From an uncultured Eubacteriales bacterium (GTDB lineage: Bacteria; Bacillota_A; Clostridia; Christensenellales; Aristaeellaceae): a DNA stretch of 23,566 nucleotides. Below the pieces are notes generated by a model. It saw only the letters and a program-made list of their open reading frames with translations, was not told where the DNA came from and searched no databases. Positions 1 to 7,225 of the stretch are shown in pieces. The DNA is taken from assembly GCA_900313545.1 (NCBI GenBank), contig OMRS01000381.1, positions 1 to 23,566 of the forward strand, in the 5' to 3' direction. The translations under genes and the position numbers were made by a program. Every line of letters starts with the position of its first letter. The first letter of the stretch is position 1.

Positions 1-147
1 CCGTCCATTGTCAAGAGCATGGTCAGCCTTGACCAGAACATCACCGAAGAGATGAAAGCAAGGGATCAGATGACGTGGATTGGTGCTATGAACATGATCC
101 GACTCCAAGCGGAGGAGATTGTATTGGAGGAAGTGATCTATAACTGA
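1..147 (+). CDS. tnpV: TnpV-like transposon protein, C-terminal part (5' end outside window)
   Basis: An open frame enters from the left edge and encodes 48 residues ending in ..EEIVLEEVIYN before TGA at 145-147. The tail shows the pattern I know from the TnpV family: a 'ITEEMKARDQMTWIG' stretch, a 'MNMIR' step and a 'AEEIV..E.IY' end. TnpV proteins are small (about 120 residue) accessory proteins of Clostridial and Bacteroides mobilisable transposons. Their biochemical role is poorly defined. A strong terminator follows 8 bp after the stop, so this is a true gene end. The call rests on motif memory over a short fragment. It implies that a mobile element, or its remnant, lies at or beyond the left edge. 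Confidence 0.6.
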   Translation, partial: PSIVKSMVSLDQNITEEMKARDQMTWIGAMNMIRLQAEEIVLEEVIYN

Positions 148-154
148 TAGGGTG

Positions 155-184
155 CCCCGTGACCGATGATGTCACGGGGTTTTG
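155..184 (+). terminator. Rho-independent terminator after tnpV-like gene
   Basis: A perfect 9-bp stem (CCCCGTGAC at 155-163 with GTCACGGGG at 171-179) and a 7-nt loop are followed directly by TTTT. It lies 8 bp after the stop of the upstream gene. Confidence 0.85.
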
Positions 185-547
185 CATAGCCCCATTTTCA
201 TGAATTCACCCTGTCCGGCAGGTCCTGCTGCAGACATCCGGAATGAAAAAGTCTCTCATCACAAGTCCGTCGGTTGCATCCATCTCCGGGAAGCACGTCC
301 TCCTCTGCCTGCAGCACAACCAGTATCGAAGCGGTTCTTTTTCATCCCGCGGTTTCCTCGGATTCTCAACGAAAGAGAACTGACAGATGCCCTCTTCATT
401 CCTCTTCAATATTTTGTTTGGCATTTTCCCTCTGAGTTGCCAAAACCGGACATTTTTCGGGTGTATACTGATTGGTGTGGAACAAAGTGTATCCGGGAAA
501 AACCGGCTTCCGGCGCCTGACTCTCTCCGCATTCACCCCTGGATAGG

Positions 548-575
548 ATCTCTGATGGACAATCTCTGATGGACA
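548..575. repeat. Perfect 14-bp tandem duplication
   Basis: ATCTCTGATGGACA occurs twice back to back (548-561 and 562-575) with no mismatch. It lies in the gene-free stretch. A recent slippage duplication explains it well, and no function is claimed. Confidence 0.9.
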
Positions 576-590
576 GTTTCCATGACAAAA

Positions 591-624
591 GTCCCCATCG
601 TCCCTCATCTGTCCCTTTGGTCCC
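591..624. repeat. Four GTCCC direct repeats at 9/11/9-bp spacing
   Basis: GTCCC starts at 591, 600, 611 and 620. The near-helical-turn spacing resembles a small iteron or binding-site array. It lies upstream of a DUF6291-like gene, a family often met in phage or plasmid replication modules. A related looser set (GTCCC at 1349 and 1373, GTCC at 1366 and 1382) lies downstream of that gene. The region is pyrimidine-rich, so chance is a real possibility. Confidence 0.35.
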
Positions 625-808
625 ATTCTGGTTGTTCCCCTCGATCCGGCAGCAAACCGCCGAACAGCCCAGCAGGCGAATCTGTCCTCGGACCTTCACG
701 GCGCTTGAAAAAGAAGCCCATGCTCCTGTTTCTCGGCTCTCATGTTCCAGCAGCACTGTGTGAGATGGTCTCCATGAGAACAACTTCTTGAAAGGATTGA
801 TAATCAAA

Positions 809-1180
809 ATGGAAGAGATCCGCAACATGAATGACACAGCGATGAATCAACACCCGCAGCATTTCAGTATGGAGGTCGACTGGTGCAGCTGTCTTGCTGA
901 TATGACGGATGTCGAGGCCGGACGTTTCATCAAATCCATCAGCTCCTTCATCCTGACCGGGAAGCTCCCCAGACAAACCCGTGGAAAGGAACAGGTCCTG
1001 ACAGGCCTGGCGCTGCGACACATTCAGTCTGAAATCGCAGATTTCTATGATCAACAGGCACAGCAGTCCGCCCGGATTCAGGAAATCAGGGAAAAGCGCC
1101 GCAAGGCAGCAAGAAACAGATGGGATGAAGTCCGGAAGAAAGAAGCATCCCGTCTCCAGGCGAAAAAATCTCCCAGCTGA
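809..1180 (+). CDS. Small DUF6291-like protein
   Basis: The protein has 123 residues from ATG 809. An in-frame TTG at 788 and ATG at 827 are alternatives; AAAGGA at 791-796 sits 12 nt before ATG 809. The central part ('FSMEVDWCSCLADMTDVEAGRFIKSI' region, then a 'F.LTGKLP' step and 'IQSEIADFYDQQ') has the helical pattern of DUF6291-type proteins of prophages and integrative elements. The C-terminal third is strongly basic (REKRRKAARNRW..), suggesting nucleic-acid contact. DUF6291 proteins are often linked to replication modules, but no biochemical function is established that I know of. No partner gene follows within 400 bp, so it may be an orphan left by element decay. The family call is from memory and moderate. 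Confidence 0.55.
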   Translation: MEEIRNMNDTAMNQHPQHFSMEVDWCSCLADMTDVEAGRFIKSISSFILTGKLPRQTRGKEQVLTGLALRHIQSEIADFYDQQAQQSARIQEIREKRRKAARNRWDEVRKKEASRLQAKKSPS

Positions 1181-1594
1181 TCAATGCAGGTATCCCTTTC
1201 CATCTGTTTTGTTTTCCCCTTCATCCTTCTGTCCGAGGCCCCTTTTTCTGTCCTTTGCTTGTTCGGGAATCTCCTGAATGATACTGCACCGGACAGTCCT
1301 CCGTATAAACCCCGCCGGATGGCTCCCGGCACTTTCGTGATAACGTCTGTCCCTTTCCCGTTTCCGTCCGTCGTCCCTTTTGTCCAGGTTTTTCCGTCTT
1401 CCAGGTCCTGAGATACCCTGCCGGCCCGTCCTCCCTTTTCTTTGGGAATAACCCGTGATCTTCGCAGGGATGACCAGACAGATTTCTTCCCATCCTTTGC
1501 AGGCCCTTGATTCCGGTCTGCGATACAGCCTGATCCGTTGCTCCCGTGCAGCACGCTCAGTCCAACCGATTCACCCCCGAAAGGAGAATGTCCC
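1181..1594. other. Gene-free, pyrimidine-rich spacer
   Basis: About 410 bp between the DUF6291-like gene and the first secreted protein. A 177-residue reverse frame covers it (1078-1611) but has low-complexity Lys/Gly/Thr content, no domain and no ribosome-binding site, and it also overlaps the preceding gene in antisense. No promoter close to consensus was seen. The only structure noted is the loose GTCC(C) repeat set around 1349-1385. Confidence 0.55.
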
Positions 1595-2365
1595 ATGTGT
1601 CGAAACCACATCTATCCCTGCATCCTTCTGATGCTCATCCTGATGGTCGCCTCCATCTTCCCCGCCGTTCTGGCCGAAAGCGAAGGCCCCATCTCCGACC
1701 CGATCCAGGGAGAAATCCAGGACGGCGCCTATGTGCTGCGGGTCATCCGTGCATCTGATGATCCAGGAACGTGGCTCGCAGACAGCACCGCAAAGGACGA
1801 ATCCGTGATCCGTCTCTCCTCAGCCCAAATGGAAGATGGGGATTATGTTGCCCGTTATTCCCCCGCAGGAGACGGTACCGCCGCGATTGCTCTTCGTCAT
1901 TTCAATGAGAACGCCTGTGATCAGGTCCACGGCTTCGATCTGCTGGTCAAAGACGGTCAGGTCAGTGAAGTCACCGGCGGATACGTCATTCTATCCCCGC
2001 TTGACAGCGACCTGGATCCTATTCTGGGCGGCACCTGGCTGGAAGACTCCACCCAGTTTACAACGCTGACCCTGTCCATGCGGGAAAATGGCGGATGGGA
2101 TGGAGAGATCACCTCTCCCATGACCCATGGCGCCTATACCTGGAAAGCCACTCTGTATTTTGAATGCGATCCAGAAGGTCTCGTTTACCGGGATGCTGCC
2201 GCGACTCATCTCAATCCGGACAGCTCTGAGCCAGGCAGCCCCGTGTCCACAGGCAGCTCCGGCACATTGCAGTACGCCACGGATGCCTCCGGAGATATAG
2301 CCCTTCTCTGGCCCGCGCAGGACAACCCTGAGCATCGGGACATTCTGTTCGTCCGGTCAAAATAA
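1595..2365 (+). CDS. Secreted protein of unknown function, two related halves
   Basis: The start at 1595 is set by AAGGAG (1581-1586) with 8-nt spacing. A longer in-frame start at 1538 would bury the signal peptide. The protein has 256 residues. Residues 1-28 form a signal peptide (hydrophobic stretch 8-26, probable cleavage after VLA). The mature part carries two similar blocks: 'GTWLADS' near 58 with a following 'DGDYVARY', and 'GTWLEDS' near 146 with 'HGAYTWKATLYFECD'. The repeat of GTWL.DST suggests an internal duplication of a beta-rich unit. There are two cysteines in the mature chain (residues 108 and 191) that could form a disulphide. There is no lipobox, LPXTG motif or transmembrane tail, so it is probably released or loosely attached. 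I do not recognise an enzymatic motif. A second secreted protein with a duplicated unit is encoded at 6437. Confidence 0.8.
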   Translation: MCRNHIYPCILLMLILMVASIFPAVLAESEGPISDPIQGEIQDGAYVLRVIRASDDPGTWLADSTAKDESVIRLSSAQMEDGDYVARYSPAGDGTAAIALRHFNENACDQVHGFDLLVKDGQVSEVTGGYVILSPLDSDLDPILGGTWLEDSTQFTTLTLSMRENGGWDGEITSPMTHGAYTWKATLYFECDPEGLVYRDAAATHLNPDSSEPGSPVSTGSSGTLQYATDASGDIALLWPAQDNPEHRDILFVRSK

Positions 2366-2484
2366 TCCCCGGTCCCCCTCCTGGAAAGGCAGACAGGAAC
2401 GTCCTCCGTGATCACAGCCTTGTTTCCCCGGACAGTTTCCTCATGTGTCCATTTCCTGTTCCCGCGCATATCCCTGAAAACAGT

Positions 2485-2522
2485 CAGCCGGACCGTACCT
2501 TCTGTAATGTACGATCCGGCTG
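2485..2522. terminator. Bidirectional terminator between convergent genes
   Basis: The arms CAGCCGGAccGTAC (2485-2498) and GTACgaTCCGGCTG (2509-2522) form a 12-bp stem with one 2-nt internal mismatch and a 10-nt loop. A short T tract follows on each side (ATTTCGTCTTT on plus; TGACTGTTTTC on minus). It sits between the secreted-protein gene and the convergent aminopeptidase gene and probably serves both. Confidence 0.65.
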
Positions 2523-2562
2523 ATTTCGTCTTTCCCGGCAGACAGATTCCCCTGCACCGGCC

Positions 2563-3792
2563 TTATGCCCAGGTCCCGTTTCTAAAGACCGCAACTGCTG
2601 TGCCGTCCGGACGGATCCCATCTATGGACAAGTCCCGGGCGCCGATCATGAAATCCACGTGAATGATGGAATCGTTGATTCCTCTGACTTTTGCCTCTGC
2701 CTGAGATATTTCGTCGCCTCCCGGGAGGACCTCCTTGAAGCCGACACCCAGAGCACAATGACAGCAGGCATTTTCATCGAAAAGCGTCTCATAGAACAGG
2801 AAACCGCACTGGTTGACCGGGCTTTCCCAGGGGACCAGCGCCACTTCTCCCAGCATGGCGGCACCTTCATCCATCCTGATCATTTCCTCCAGAAGCTTCT
2901 GACCCTTTTCCGCCCGGCAAGAGACGGCCTTCCCGTTTTCAAACGTGATCGAGAAATCCTCGATCAGCTGGCTGTTCCAGGAAAGGGGCTTGACCGCCAC
3001 CAGGGTTCCCTCACACCGGCCTGCCATGGGAGAGGTAAAGATCTCCTCCGTGGGCATGTTGGGAATATAAAAGGCTCCGTTCACCTGGTTCACTGCGCCG
3101 GCGCCTTCCCATCTGGCGTCCGGAATCAGTTCCACCGTAAAATCCGTCCCGTTGCAGCTGCTGTAGTGCAGGGCGGAAAACTTCTGCAAATTGAGCCAGT
3201 TCACCCTTTCATCGATGATGCGCGTATGCTCTTTCCATGCCTCCACGGGATCATTGTCCTCCTCGACACGGACCGTCTTCAGAATGGACTTCCAAAGCCT
3301 CTCCACCGCATCCTCTGCTTCCGGGAAACACTTGCGCGCCCACTCTTCTGAGGGGCATGCCGCAATGACCCACTGGTGCCTTCCCTCGATGGCTTCGCGG
3401 TAAGGTTTCCGTACGCGGGCACGGCACCGGGTCACCGCAGACAGCTTTTCCGGATCGATGCCGTTCATGGCATCCGGATCTTCCGAAACGATGTAAATCC
3501 GGCAGGGCAGGTCATCCACCATCTGCTGCATTTTGGCCTGCTCCCAGGGCAGCACCGTGGAAAGCACCTCTTCATCGGCATAGAGCAGATTCAGACGATC
3601 ATGGGTATCGCAGGTCCAGTTCACATTGACCTTCTTTGCTCCTGCCAGATAGCACTCCTCCGTCATCAGTTTTGCAAATTCATGCTGCTCGACGCAAATG
3701 GTCAACTCCACCACCTGACCCTGCTGGACATTGGCCCCCGTGCGCACGATCAGCCGGGCATACTTTCTCATCAGGTCTTTCGTTATCTGCAA
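2563..3792 (-). CDS. M29-family metallo-aminopeptidase
   Basis: An aminopeptidase of the thermophilic metalloprotease (M29; AmpS/PepS) family, which removes N-terminal residues from peptides in the cytoplasm using two metal ions. I choose a TTG start at 3792: AGGAG at 3804-3800 stands 7 nt upstream, and the resulting 409 residues match the usual family length. The frame opens further upstream (ATG 3864), but that adds an Arg-rich leader without a good ribosome-binding site. Likely metal ligands are all in place: E250 (PTEEIF), E316 (LGEVAL), H345 (ACCHCALG), H378 and D380 (HVDFMIG). Y334 lies in the FLFYETLF stretch. There is no signal peptide. It stands alone, divergent from the membrane-protein trio and convergent with the secreted-protein gene. 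Its substrates cannot be read from sequence. Confidence 0.92.
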   Translation of the reverse strand: MQITKDLMRKYARLIVRTGANVQQGQVVELTICVEQHEFAKLMTEECYLAGAKKVNVNWTCDTHDRLNLLYADEEVLSTVLPWEQAKMQQMVDDLPCRIYIVSEDPDAMNGIDPEKLSAVTRCRARVRKPYREAIEGRHQWVIAACPSEEWARKCFPEAEDAVERLWKSILKTVRVEEDNDPVEAWKEHTRIIDERVNWLNLQKFSALHYSSCNGTDFTVELIPDARWEGAGAVNQVNGAFYIPNMPTEEIFTSPMAGRCEGTLVAVKPLSWNSQLIEDFSITFENGKAVSCRAEKGQKLLEEMIRMDEGAAMLGEVALVPWESPVNQCGFLFYETLFDENACCHCALGVGFKEVLPGGDEISQAEAKVRGINDSIIHVDFMIGARDLSIDGIRPDGTAVAVFRNGTWA

Positions 3793-3867
3793 GGTTAATC
3801 TCCTCTCCTCCCTCCGGCGCATGGCATGGTCCTTCCATCCCCTTGCCCGGATGTCCGTGTTCAAGCC

Positions 3868-3892
3868 CCTGAACAGTTTCAGGTTCCTGTTC
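3868..3892. promoter_or_regulatory. Nested inverted repeats upstream of aminopeptidase
   Basis: CCTGAA-CAGT-TTCAGG (3868-3883) overlaps GAACAG-N10-CTGTTC (3871-3892). The repeats lie about 80-100 bp upstream of the aminopeptidase start in the divergent intergenic region. They could be an operator. No strong promoter is visible beside them. Confidence 0.25.
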
Positions 3893-3978
3893 TCACTGAT
3901 TCTGCCACTTTACACCATCCCGGCAAACCAGGCAACGGGGGATTTATCCGCGAAGCATCGCCCTTCCTCCAGAGATGC

Positions 3979-4007
3979 TTGACTTTGCCCGCATCTTGTT
4001 GCACCAT
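3979..4007 (+). promoter_or_regulatory. Weak candidate promoter for membrane-protein trio
   Basis: TTGACT (3979-3984), a 17-nt spacer and CACCAT (4002-4007; 3 of 6 to consensus). The -35 is good but the -10 is poor. Confidence 0.25.
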
Positions 4008-4057
4008 GTCCCCCAGAAACGCAGATCCTCACCGGGAACGGAGGAAAGGACCAAAGC

Positions 4058-4543
4058 ATGGAAACATCGCTGGAAAAGCAGCTCCGGAAAACCCTGGACA
4101 ATCTCAGAATCACCGGCACGGCCCTGATCCTTCTGGGGTTCTGGGATATCCTCAAGTACATTCTCTATATCTCCACGGGATTGGGTGATATCCCGGATTT
4201 TTCTGCGGATTCGATAGTGACCATGGATGAACGGCCGATGGACTGGATTCTCATTTTTATCCTGATCGTGGATATCGCCATCCGACTGTTTATCGGGTTA
4301 AGAGCCATACGCGAAGAAAAAGCGAAGCGACGCGGAAGACTCCATCTCGTCCTCGCCGGAGGAATGTTCGTCTTTCTGTGCCTCGCGATGGTGTACACCT
4401 TCACCTTTTCAAAAGACAGCCAACACCTGGACTCCTATCTCATCTCATTCCTGATGGATATCACCACACTCTGGACGCTGTCTGAGCTGATCCGTCTGAC
4501 CCATCGGACCCGGAAGCTCCAAAGTCTGCAGGGTGCGGGATAG
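4058..4543 (+). CDS. Four-helix integral membrane protein, unknown function
   Basis: The protein has 161 residues, with a purine-rich ribosome-binding site (GGAGGAAAGGA) ending 7 nt before ATG 4058. Hydrophobic segments lie at about 17-38, 62-82, 93-115 and 126-146. A basic loop (EEKAKRRGR) between helices 2 and 3 and a basic C-terminus (HRTRKL) suggest, by the positive-inside rule, that both face the cytoplasm. I do not recognise a family. It is the first of three same-strand genes (4058, 4638, 5780). The third is also a polytopic membrane protein, so the set may act at the membrane. The 94-bp gap to the next gene has no terminator. Confidence 0.75.
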   Translation: METSLEKQLRKTLDNLRITGTALILLGFWDILKYILYISTGLGDIPDFSADSIVTMDERPMDWILIFILIVDIAIRLFIGLRAIREEKAKRRGRLHLVLAGGMFVFLCLAMVYTFTFSKDSQHLDSYLISFLMDITTLWTLSELIRLTHRTRKLQSLQGAG

Positions 4544-4637
4544 ACCCTCTTTCATTGCGAGACTTCGTTTCACCCACCTCCTTTCACCACAGGATCTGCT
4601 CCCAGGCACCATCTTTTTCACATCAGGAGGGATCTCC

Positions 4638-5783
4638 ATGCAGGAGGATTTCCACTACTACGCCACCTATGCCGCAGCCGTTCTCGCCGGGTATTCCCAC
4701 GACGAAAGCCTGCAGATCTGCTACAGCGCCAACCTGGTGGACAGCTGCTCCAGGACCTTCCTGGAACGAATCGGCGCCCCCCATTCTGCCGCCACAACTC
4801 AGCTTCAGCTGGAGATGATGAAGGCACGTCTTGACCGCATCGGGCTGCAGGATATCACCCGGATCTGGGCTTCCTTCCATTTCCTTCCCGGTGATCTGTA
4901 TGCACCCGTTTTCCACGGATTCAGGATGTACCGCAACAAGTACCGGCTGATCTGTCAGCCCAACAGTCTGCTGATGGAGGAGACCGTACACCTCGCCCTT
5001 TCAAAAGGTCCTGAAGCCGCGGGGCTGGCCATGCATGTGCTGTGTGATACCTGGGCCCATCGAAATTTTGCCGGCACGCCTTCCCTGGTCATCAACAATG
5101 TCAGCAACCAGATCTGGGAATGGGTTCCCGGGGAGGATACCCTTTTCCGAAAGCCGATTCATTTCCGCCACAACCCCGCTCTCCCGGACAATCCGGAGGA
5201 GGGGATATACAACTGTACCCTCTTTCAGATTCCGGAAAACTCCATCATGAATCTTGGACACGGCCGGGCAGGCCATCTGCCTGATTACAGCTTCATCCGC
5301 TACTCCTATATGCCGGCATGGGGGGATTACAGCATCATCACCAAGGACAATCCAAGCGACTATCGGCATGCCTTTGCTCAGATGGTGCAGGCCCTTCAGT
5401 ACCTTCGTGGGACACAGGATCACTTCCGGCGGGATCAGTATGCCTGGGATGTTCTTTCACCCCATGATGACCGGATTCGCTCCATCCTGACCCGTCGTCA
5501 GACGGATGCCTCCAGAGACTGGCAGGCCTTCGGGGAATCACTCTCCGGGGAGCACATCCCGCCCTTTGACCTGGAGCGCTATCAGAAGGAATATCGTGAG
5601 GCGTCTGACCGGGAAGATACCTTTCTTGGCCGATTCATCCACGCCGCCCAGGCTCAAAAAAGCATGGTGGTCAATGCCATCTCCTCCTCCGGGAATCCCC
5701 TCGCCGGCTCCCTTGTCAGAAGAAAGCCCTTCGGGAGATTTCCCCATCCCACCCCCGGGATGTTCAGGGAGGCCGGTTCATGA
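4638..5783 (+). CDS. DUF6765-like protein with conserved His/Asp cluster
   Basis: The start at 4638 is fixed by AGGAGG (4625-4630), 7 nt upstream, giving 381 residues. The N-terminus (DFHYYATYAAAVLAGYS) matches my memory of the DUF6765 family, whose members start with a D-[FM]-H-Y-Y-x-T-Y motif. Other candidate functional residues are FHFLPGD (80-86) and H133, D137, H141 in HVLCDTWAHRNFAG. The spread of His and Asp in D-x-W-x-H contexts suggests a metal-binding, possibly hydrolytic all-helical fold (loosely like zinc phospholipase C or P1 nuclease). This is inference, not a known activity. No signal peptide is visible, so it should be cytosolic. Its stop overlaps the next start (ATGA, 5780-5783), so the two products are probably translationally coupled. 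Confidence 0.75.
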   Translation: MQEDFHYYATYAAAVLAGYSHDESLQICYSANLVDSCSRTFLERIGAPHSAATTQLQLEMMKARLDRIGLQDITRIWASFHFLPGDLYAPVFHGFRMYRNKYRLICQPNSLLMEETVHLALSKGPEAAGLAMHVLCDTWAHRNFAGTPSLVINNVSNQIWEWVPGEDTLFRKPIHFRHNPALPDNPEEGIYNCTLFQIPENSIMNLGHGRAGHLPDYSFIRYSYMPAWGDYSIITKDNPSDYRHAFAQMVQALQYLRGTQDHFRRDQYAWDVLSPHDDRIRSILTRRQTDASRDWQAFGESLSGEHIPPFDLERYQKEYREASDREDTFLGRFIHAAQAQKSMVVNAISSSGNPLAGSLVRRKPFGRFPHPTPGMFREAGS

Positions 5784-6313
5784 GTGCATTTCTGCGAATC
5801 GGGAACTTCATCACCGGAATCCTCATGGTTCTGGTCAGCCTGATGATTCTCCTGTTCCCGGAAGACGGACATCTCATCCTGATCACCTGTATCTCCATTG
5901 CCCTTCTGGCTGCCGGTCTGCATTCCCTGTTCTTCTATGTCACCATGGCAAGACACATGGTCGGCGGCAGAGCCATTCTCTACTTCGGCCTCTTCCTGTT
6001 TGACCTTGGAGTCTTTACCTGTACCCTGTATGATATTCCCCAGGCGATGATCATGCTGTACCTGTCTGCTATCCATGGATTCTCCGGAGTCATGAGCATC
6101 CTGCGCAGCCGCGAATCCCGCAGGATGCATGCCTCCAGCTGGAAGCTGCCCCTGCTTAGCGGCATCAGCAACATTGCCATTGCCTGTATCTGCGCCATCT
6201 TCATCCGTTCCATCAATACCGCGGTCCTCATCTACGGATTTGGACTTGCCTATTCCGGGATCCTCCGGATTCTATCCGCCTTTCAGCGTACCAGGACCGT
6301 CTTCATTTCCTGA
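5780..6313 (+). CDS. HdeD/DUF308-like polytopic membrane protein
   Basis: The 177 residues are almost wholly hydrophobic, with about six predicted helices arranged as short helix pairs, as in the HdeD/DUF308 family (usual length about 180). The spacing of Gly-rich helix starts (FITGILMV, GFSGVMSIL, YSGILRIL) fits that family's repeat. HdeD of enterobacteria is linked to acid resistance, but the wider family has no agreed function. The gene overlaps the DUF6765-like stop by 4 nt (ATGA), which links the two. Membrane location is secure; the family name is moderate. Confidence 0.7.
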   Translation: MSAFLRIGNFITGILMVLVSLMILLFPEDGHLILITCISIALLAAGLHSLFFYVTMARHMVGGRAILYFGLFLFDLGVFTCTLYDIPQAMIMLYLSAIHGFSGVMSILRSRESRRMHASSWKLPLLSGISNIAIACICAIFIRSINTAVLIYGFGLAYSGILRILSAFQRTRTVFIS

Positions 6314-6398
6314 TCCGGCCGCTGGTATAGACACCAAATGCCCCCGTCTCACGGATCCCTTTCCATGGCCTTTGCATTCGTTATTACATATTAATAAT

Positions 6399-6412
6399 CC
6401 CCCTTTCGGGGG
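6399..6412. promoter_or_regulatory. Short GC hairpin in the leader of the secreted-protein gene
   Basis: CCCCC-TTTC-GGGGG (6399-6412) lies 24 bp before ATG 6437. Read on plus it has no T tract, so it is not a terminator for the upstream operon; on minus it makes a GAAA loop. It may stabilise the mRNA 5' end or affect translation. An AT-rich element (TTAATAAT, 6391-6398) just upstream, with TTGCAT at 6371-6376, is a weak promoter candidate. Confidence 0.3.
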
Positions 6413-6436
6413 AAATTGCATAAGGAGTTTCCAACC

Positions 6437-7225
6437 ATGAAACGCGCATTCTTTCTTCTTCTGGTCCTGGTTATCATTCTTGCTCCCTGCGCTGCCCCTG
6501 CCGAATCCGGTTTCTTCCCCGTTCCTGAAGCCGCCAGACCCTTTGACAATGTCTGGGTAAACGGCAACTACCACCTGAATGTCTATGCACAAGACGGCGG
6601 CTTTATCATCGAAGTGGAAAAAAACGAGCATCCTGACAAGGGCGAGGGCTTCATCTGGGAATATCTCTCCAACTATCAGGAAAAGGACAATACCCTTGTG
6701 ACCTTCTCCGCCCTCAAGTGGCCTGCCGCCTTTGCCGACGGCAACGCACAGGAAGGGGAGATTCCGGTCTACGTGGATGGTGCGGCCGTTTTCTCACTCA
6801 ATGACAAGGGACAGCTGCTCTGGAACGACATGAAGGAGCATGAGGCCGATGGCATTGTCTTTGACGCCATCGGACGCTTTGAGGGCATCTGGCCCGGAAC
6901 CGGTTCATCCGCCGAGCTTCTCTGGGCGGATGATCACTATACGGCCTATGTCGATGTTCAAAATGACAAGGGAGAGGTCGAATCGTATCTCTACAACGCA
7001 GTCTACAACCGGGAGAAGAACATTCTGGAAGCCATGGGCACCTGCGATATCATCACCTATGTCAACAATGAGGAGGTCAGCCGCATACATGGCGAGGATA
7101 CATGCCTTGCCACCTTCTCCATAAACGAAGAGCACCGCCTGGTCTGGGAAAACCAGCGCAGCGGCGGTGTTCCCAGGTACGTGTTTCAAAATCAGAATGA
7201 GACCCCGGCAGACTCCAACGGCTGA
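6437..7225 (+). CDS. Secreted protein of unknown function with duplicated beta-rich unit
   Basis: The start at 6437 is set by AAGGAG (6422-6427) with 9-nt spacing, giving 262 residues. Residues 1-23 form a signal peptide, with probable cleavage after APA. The LAPC stretch has Pro at -1 and is not a good lipobox. The mature chain has two alike units. Unit 1 (about 37-146) runs from 'FDNVWVNGNYHLNVYAQDGG' to 'LLWNDMKE..GIVFDAIGRFEG'. Unit 2 (about 147-251) runs from 'IWPGTGSSAELLWADDHYTAYVDVQNDKGE' to 'HRLVWENQRSGG'. Each ends in a 'N-D/E-x-G/H-x-L-[LV]-W' strand. Aromatic and acidic residues dominate, suggesting a beta-sandwich or barrel for ligand binding. No catalytic motif was recognised. 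Together with the 1595-2365 product it forms a pair of exported, internally repeated proteins. Confidence 0.8.
   Translation: MKRAFFLLLVLVIILAPCAAPAESGFFPVPEAARPFDNVWVNGNYHLNVYAQDGGFIIEVEKNEHPDKGEGFIWEYLSNYQEKDNTLVTFSALKWPAAFADGNAQEGEIPVYVDGAAVFSLNDKGQLLWNDMKEHEADGIVFDAIGRFEGIWPGTGSSAELLWADDHYTAYVDVQNDKGEVESYLYNAVYNREKNILEAMGTCDIITYVNNEEVSRIHGEDTCLATFSINEEHRLVWENQRSGGVPRYVFQNQNETPADSNG

Larger units (their letters stand above)
185..808. other. Long stretch without a supported gene
   Basis: Short open frames on both strands have no recognisable domain, no well-placed ribosome-binding site and inconsistent composition, so I call none of them. The plus strand is pyrimidine-rich. The stretch holds a perfect 14-bp tandem duplication (548-575) and a cluster of four GTCCC direct repeats (591-624), listed separately. 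No convincing promoter for the downstream gene was found. A TATACT box at 474-479 lacks a -35 at a sensible spacing. Confidence 0.6.

Noticed and set aside
474..479. TATACT as a -10 box
   Set aside because: No -35 element at 16-18 nt upstream; TTGCCA is too far at 21 nt.
1078..1611. 177-codon minus-strand open frame
   Set aside because: It has low-complexity Lys/Gly/Thr content, no domain and no ribosome-binding site, and it runs antisense across the end of the DUF6291-like gene.
2659..3351. 230-codon plus-strand open frame
   Set aside because: It is antisense to the M29 aminopeptidase, which has all metal ligands and normal length.
6399..6412. CCCCC-TTTC-GGGGG as terminator of the membrane trio
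   Set aside because: It has only a 5-bp stem and no T tract on the plus strand, so it was recorded as a leader hairpin instead.
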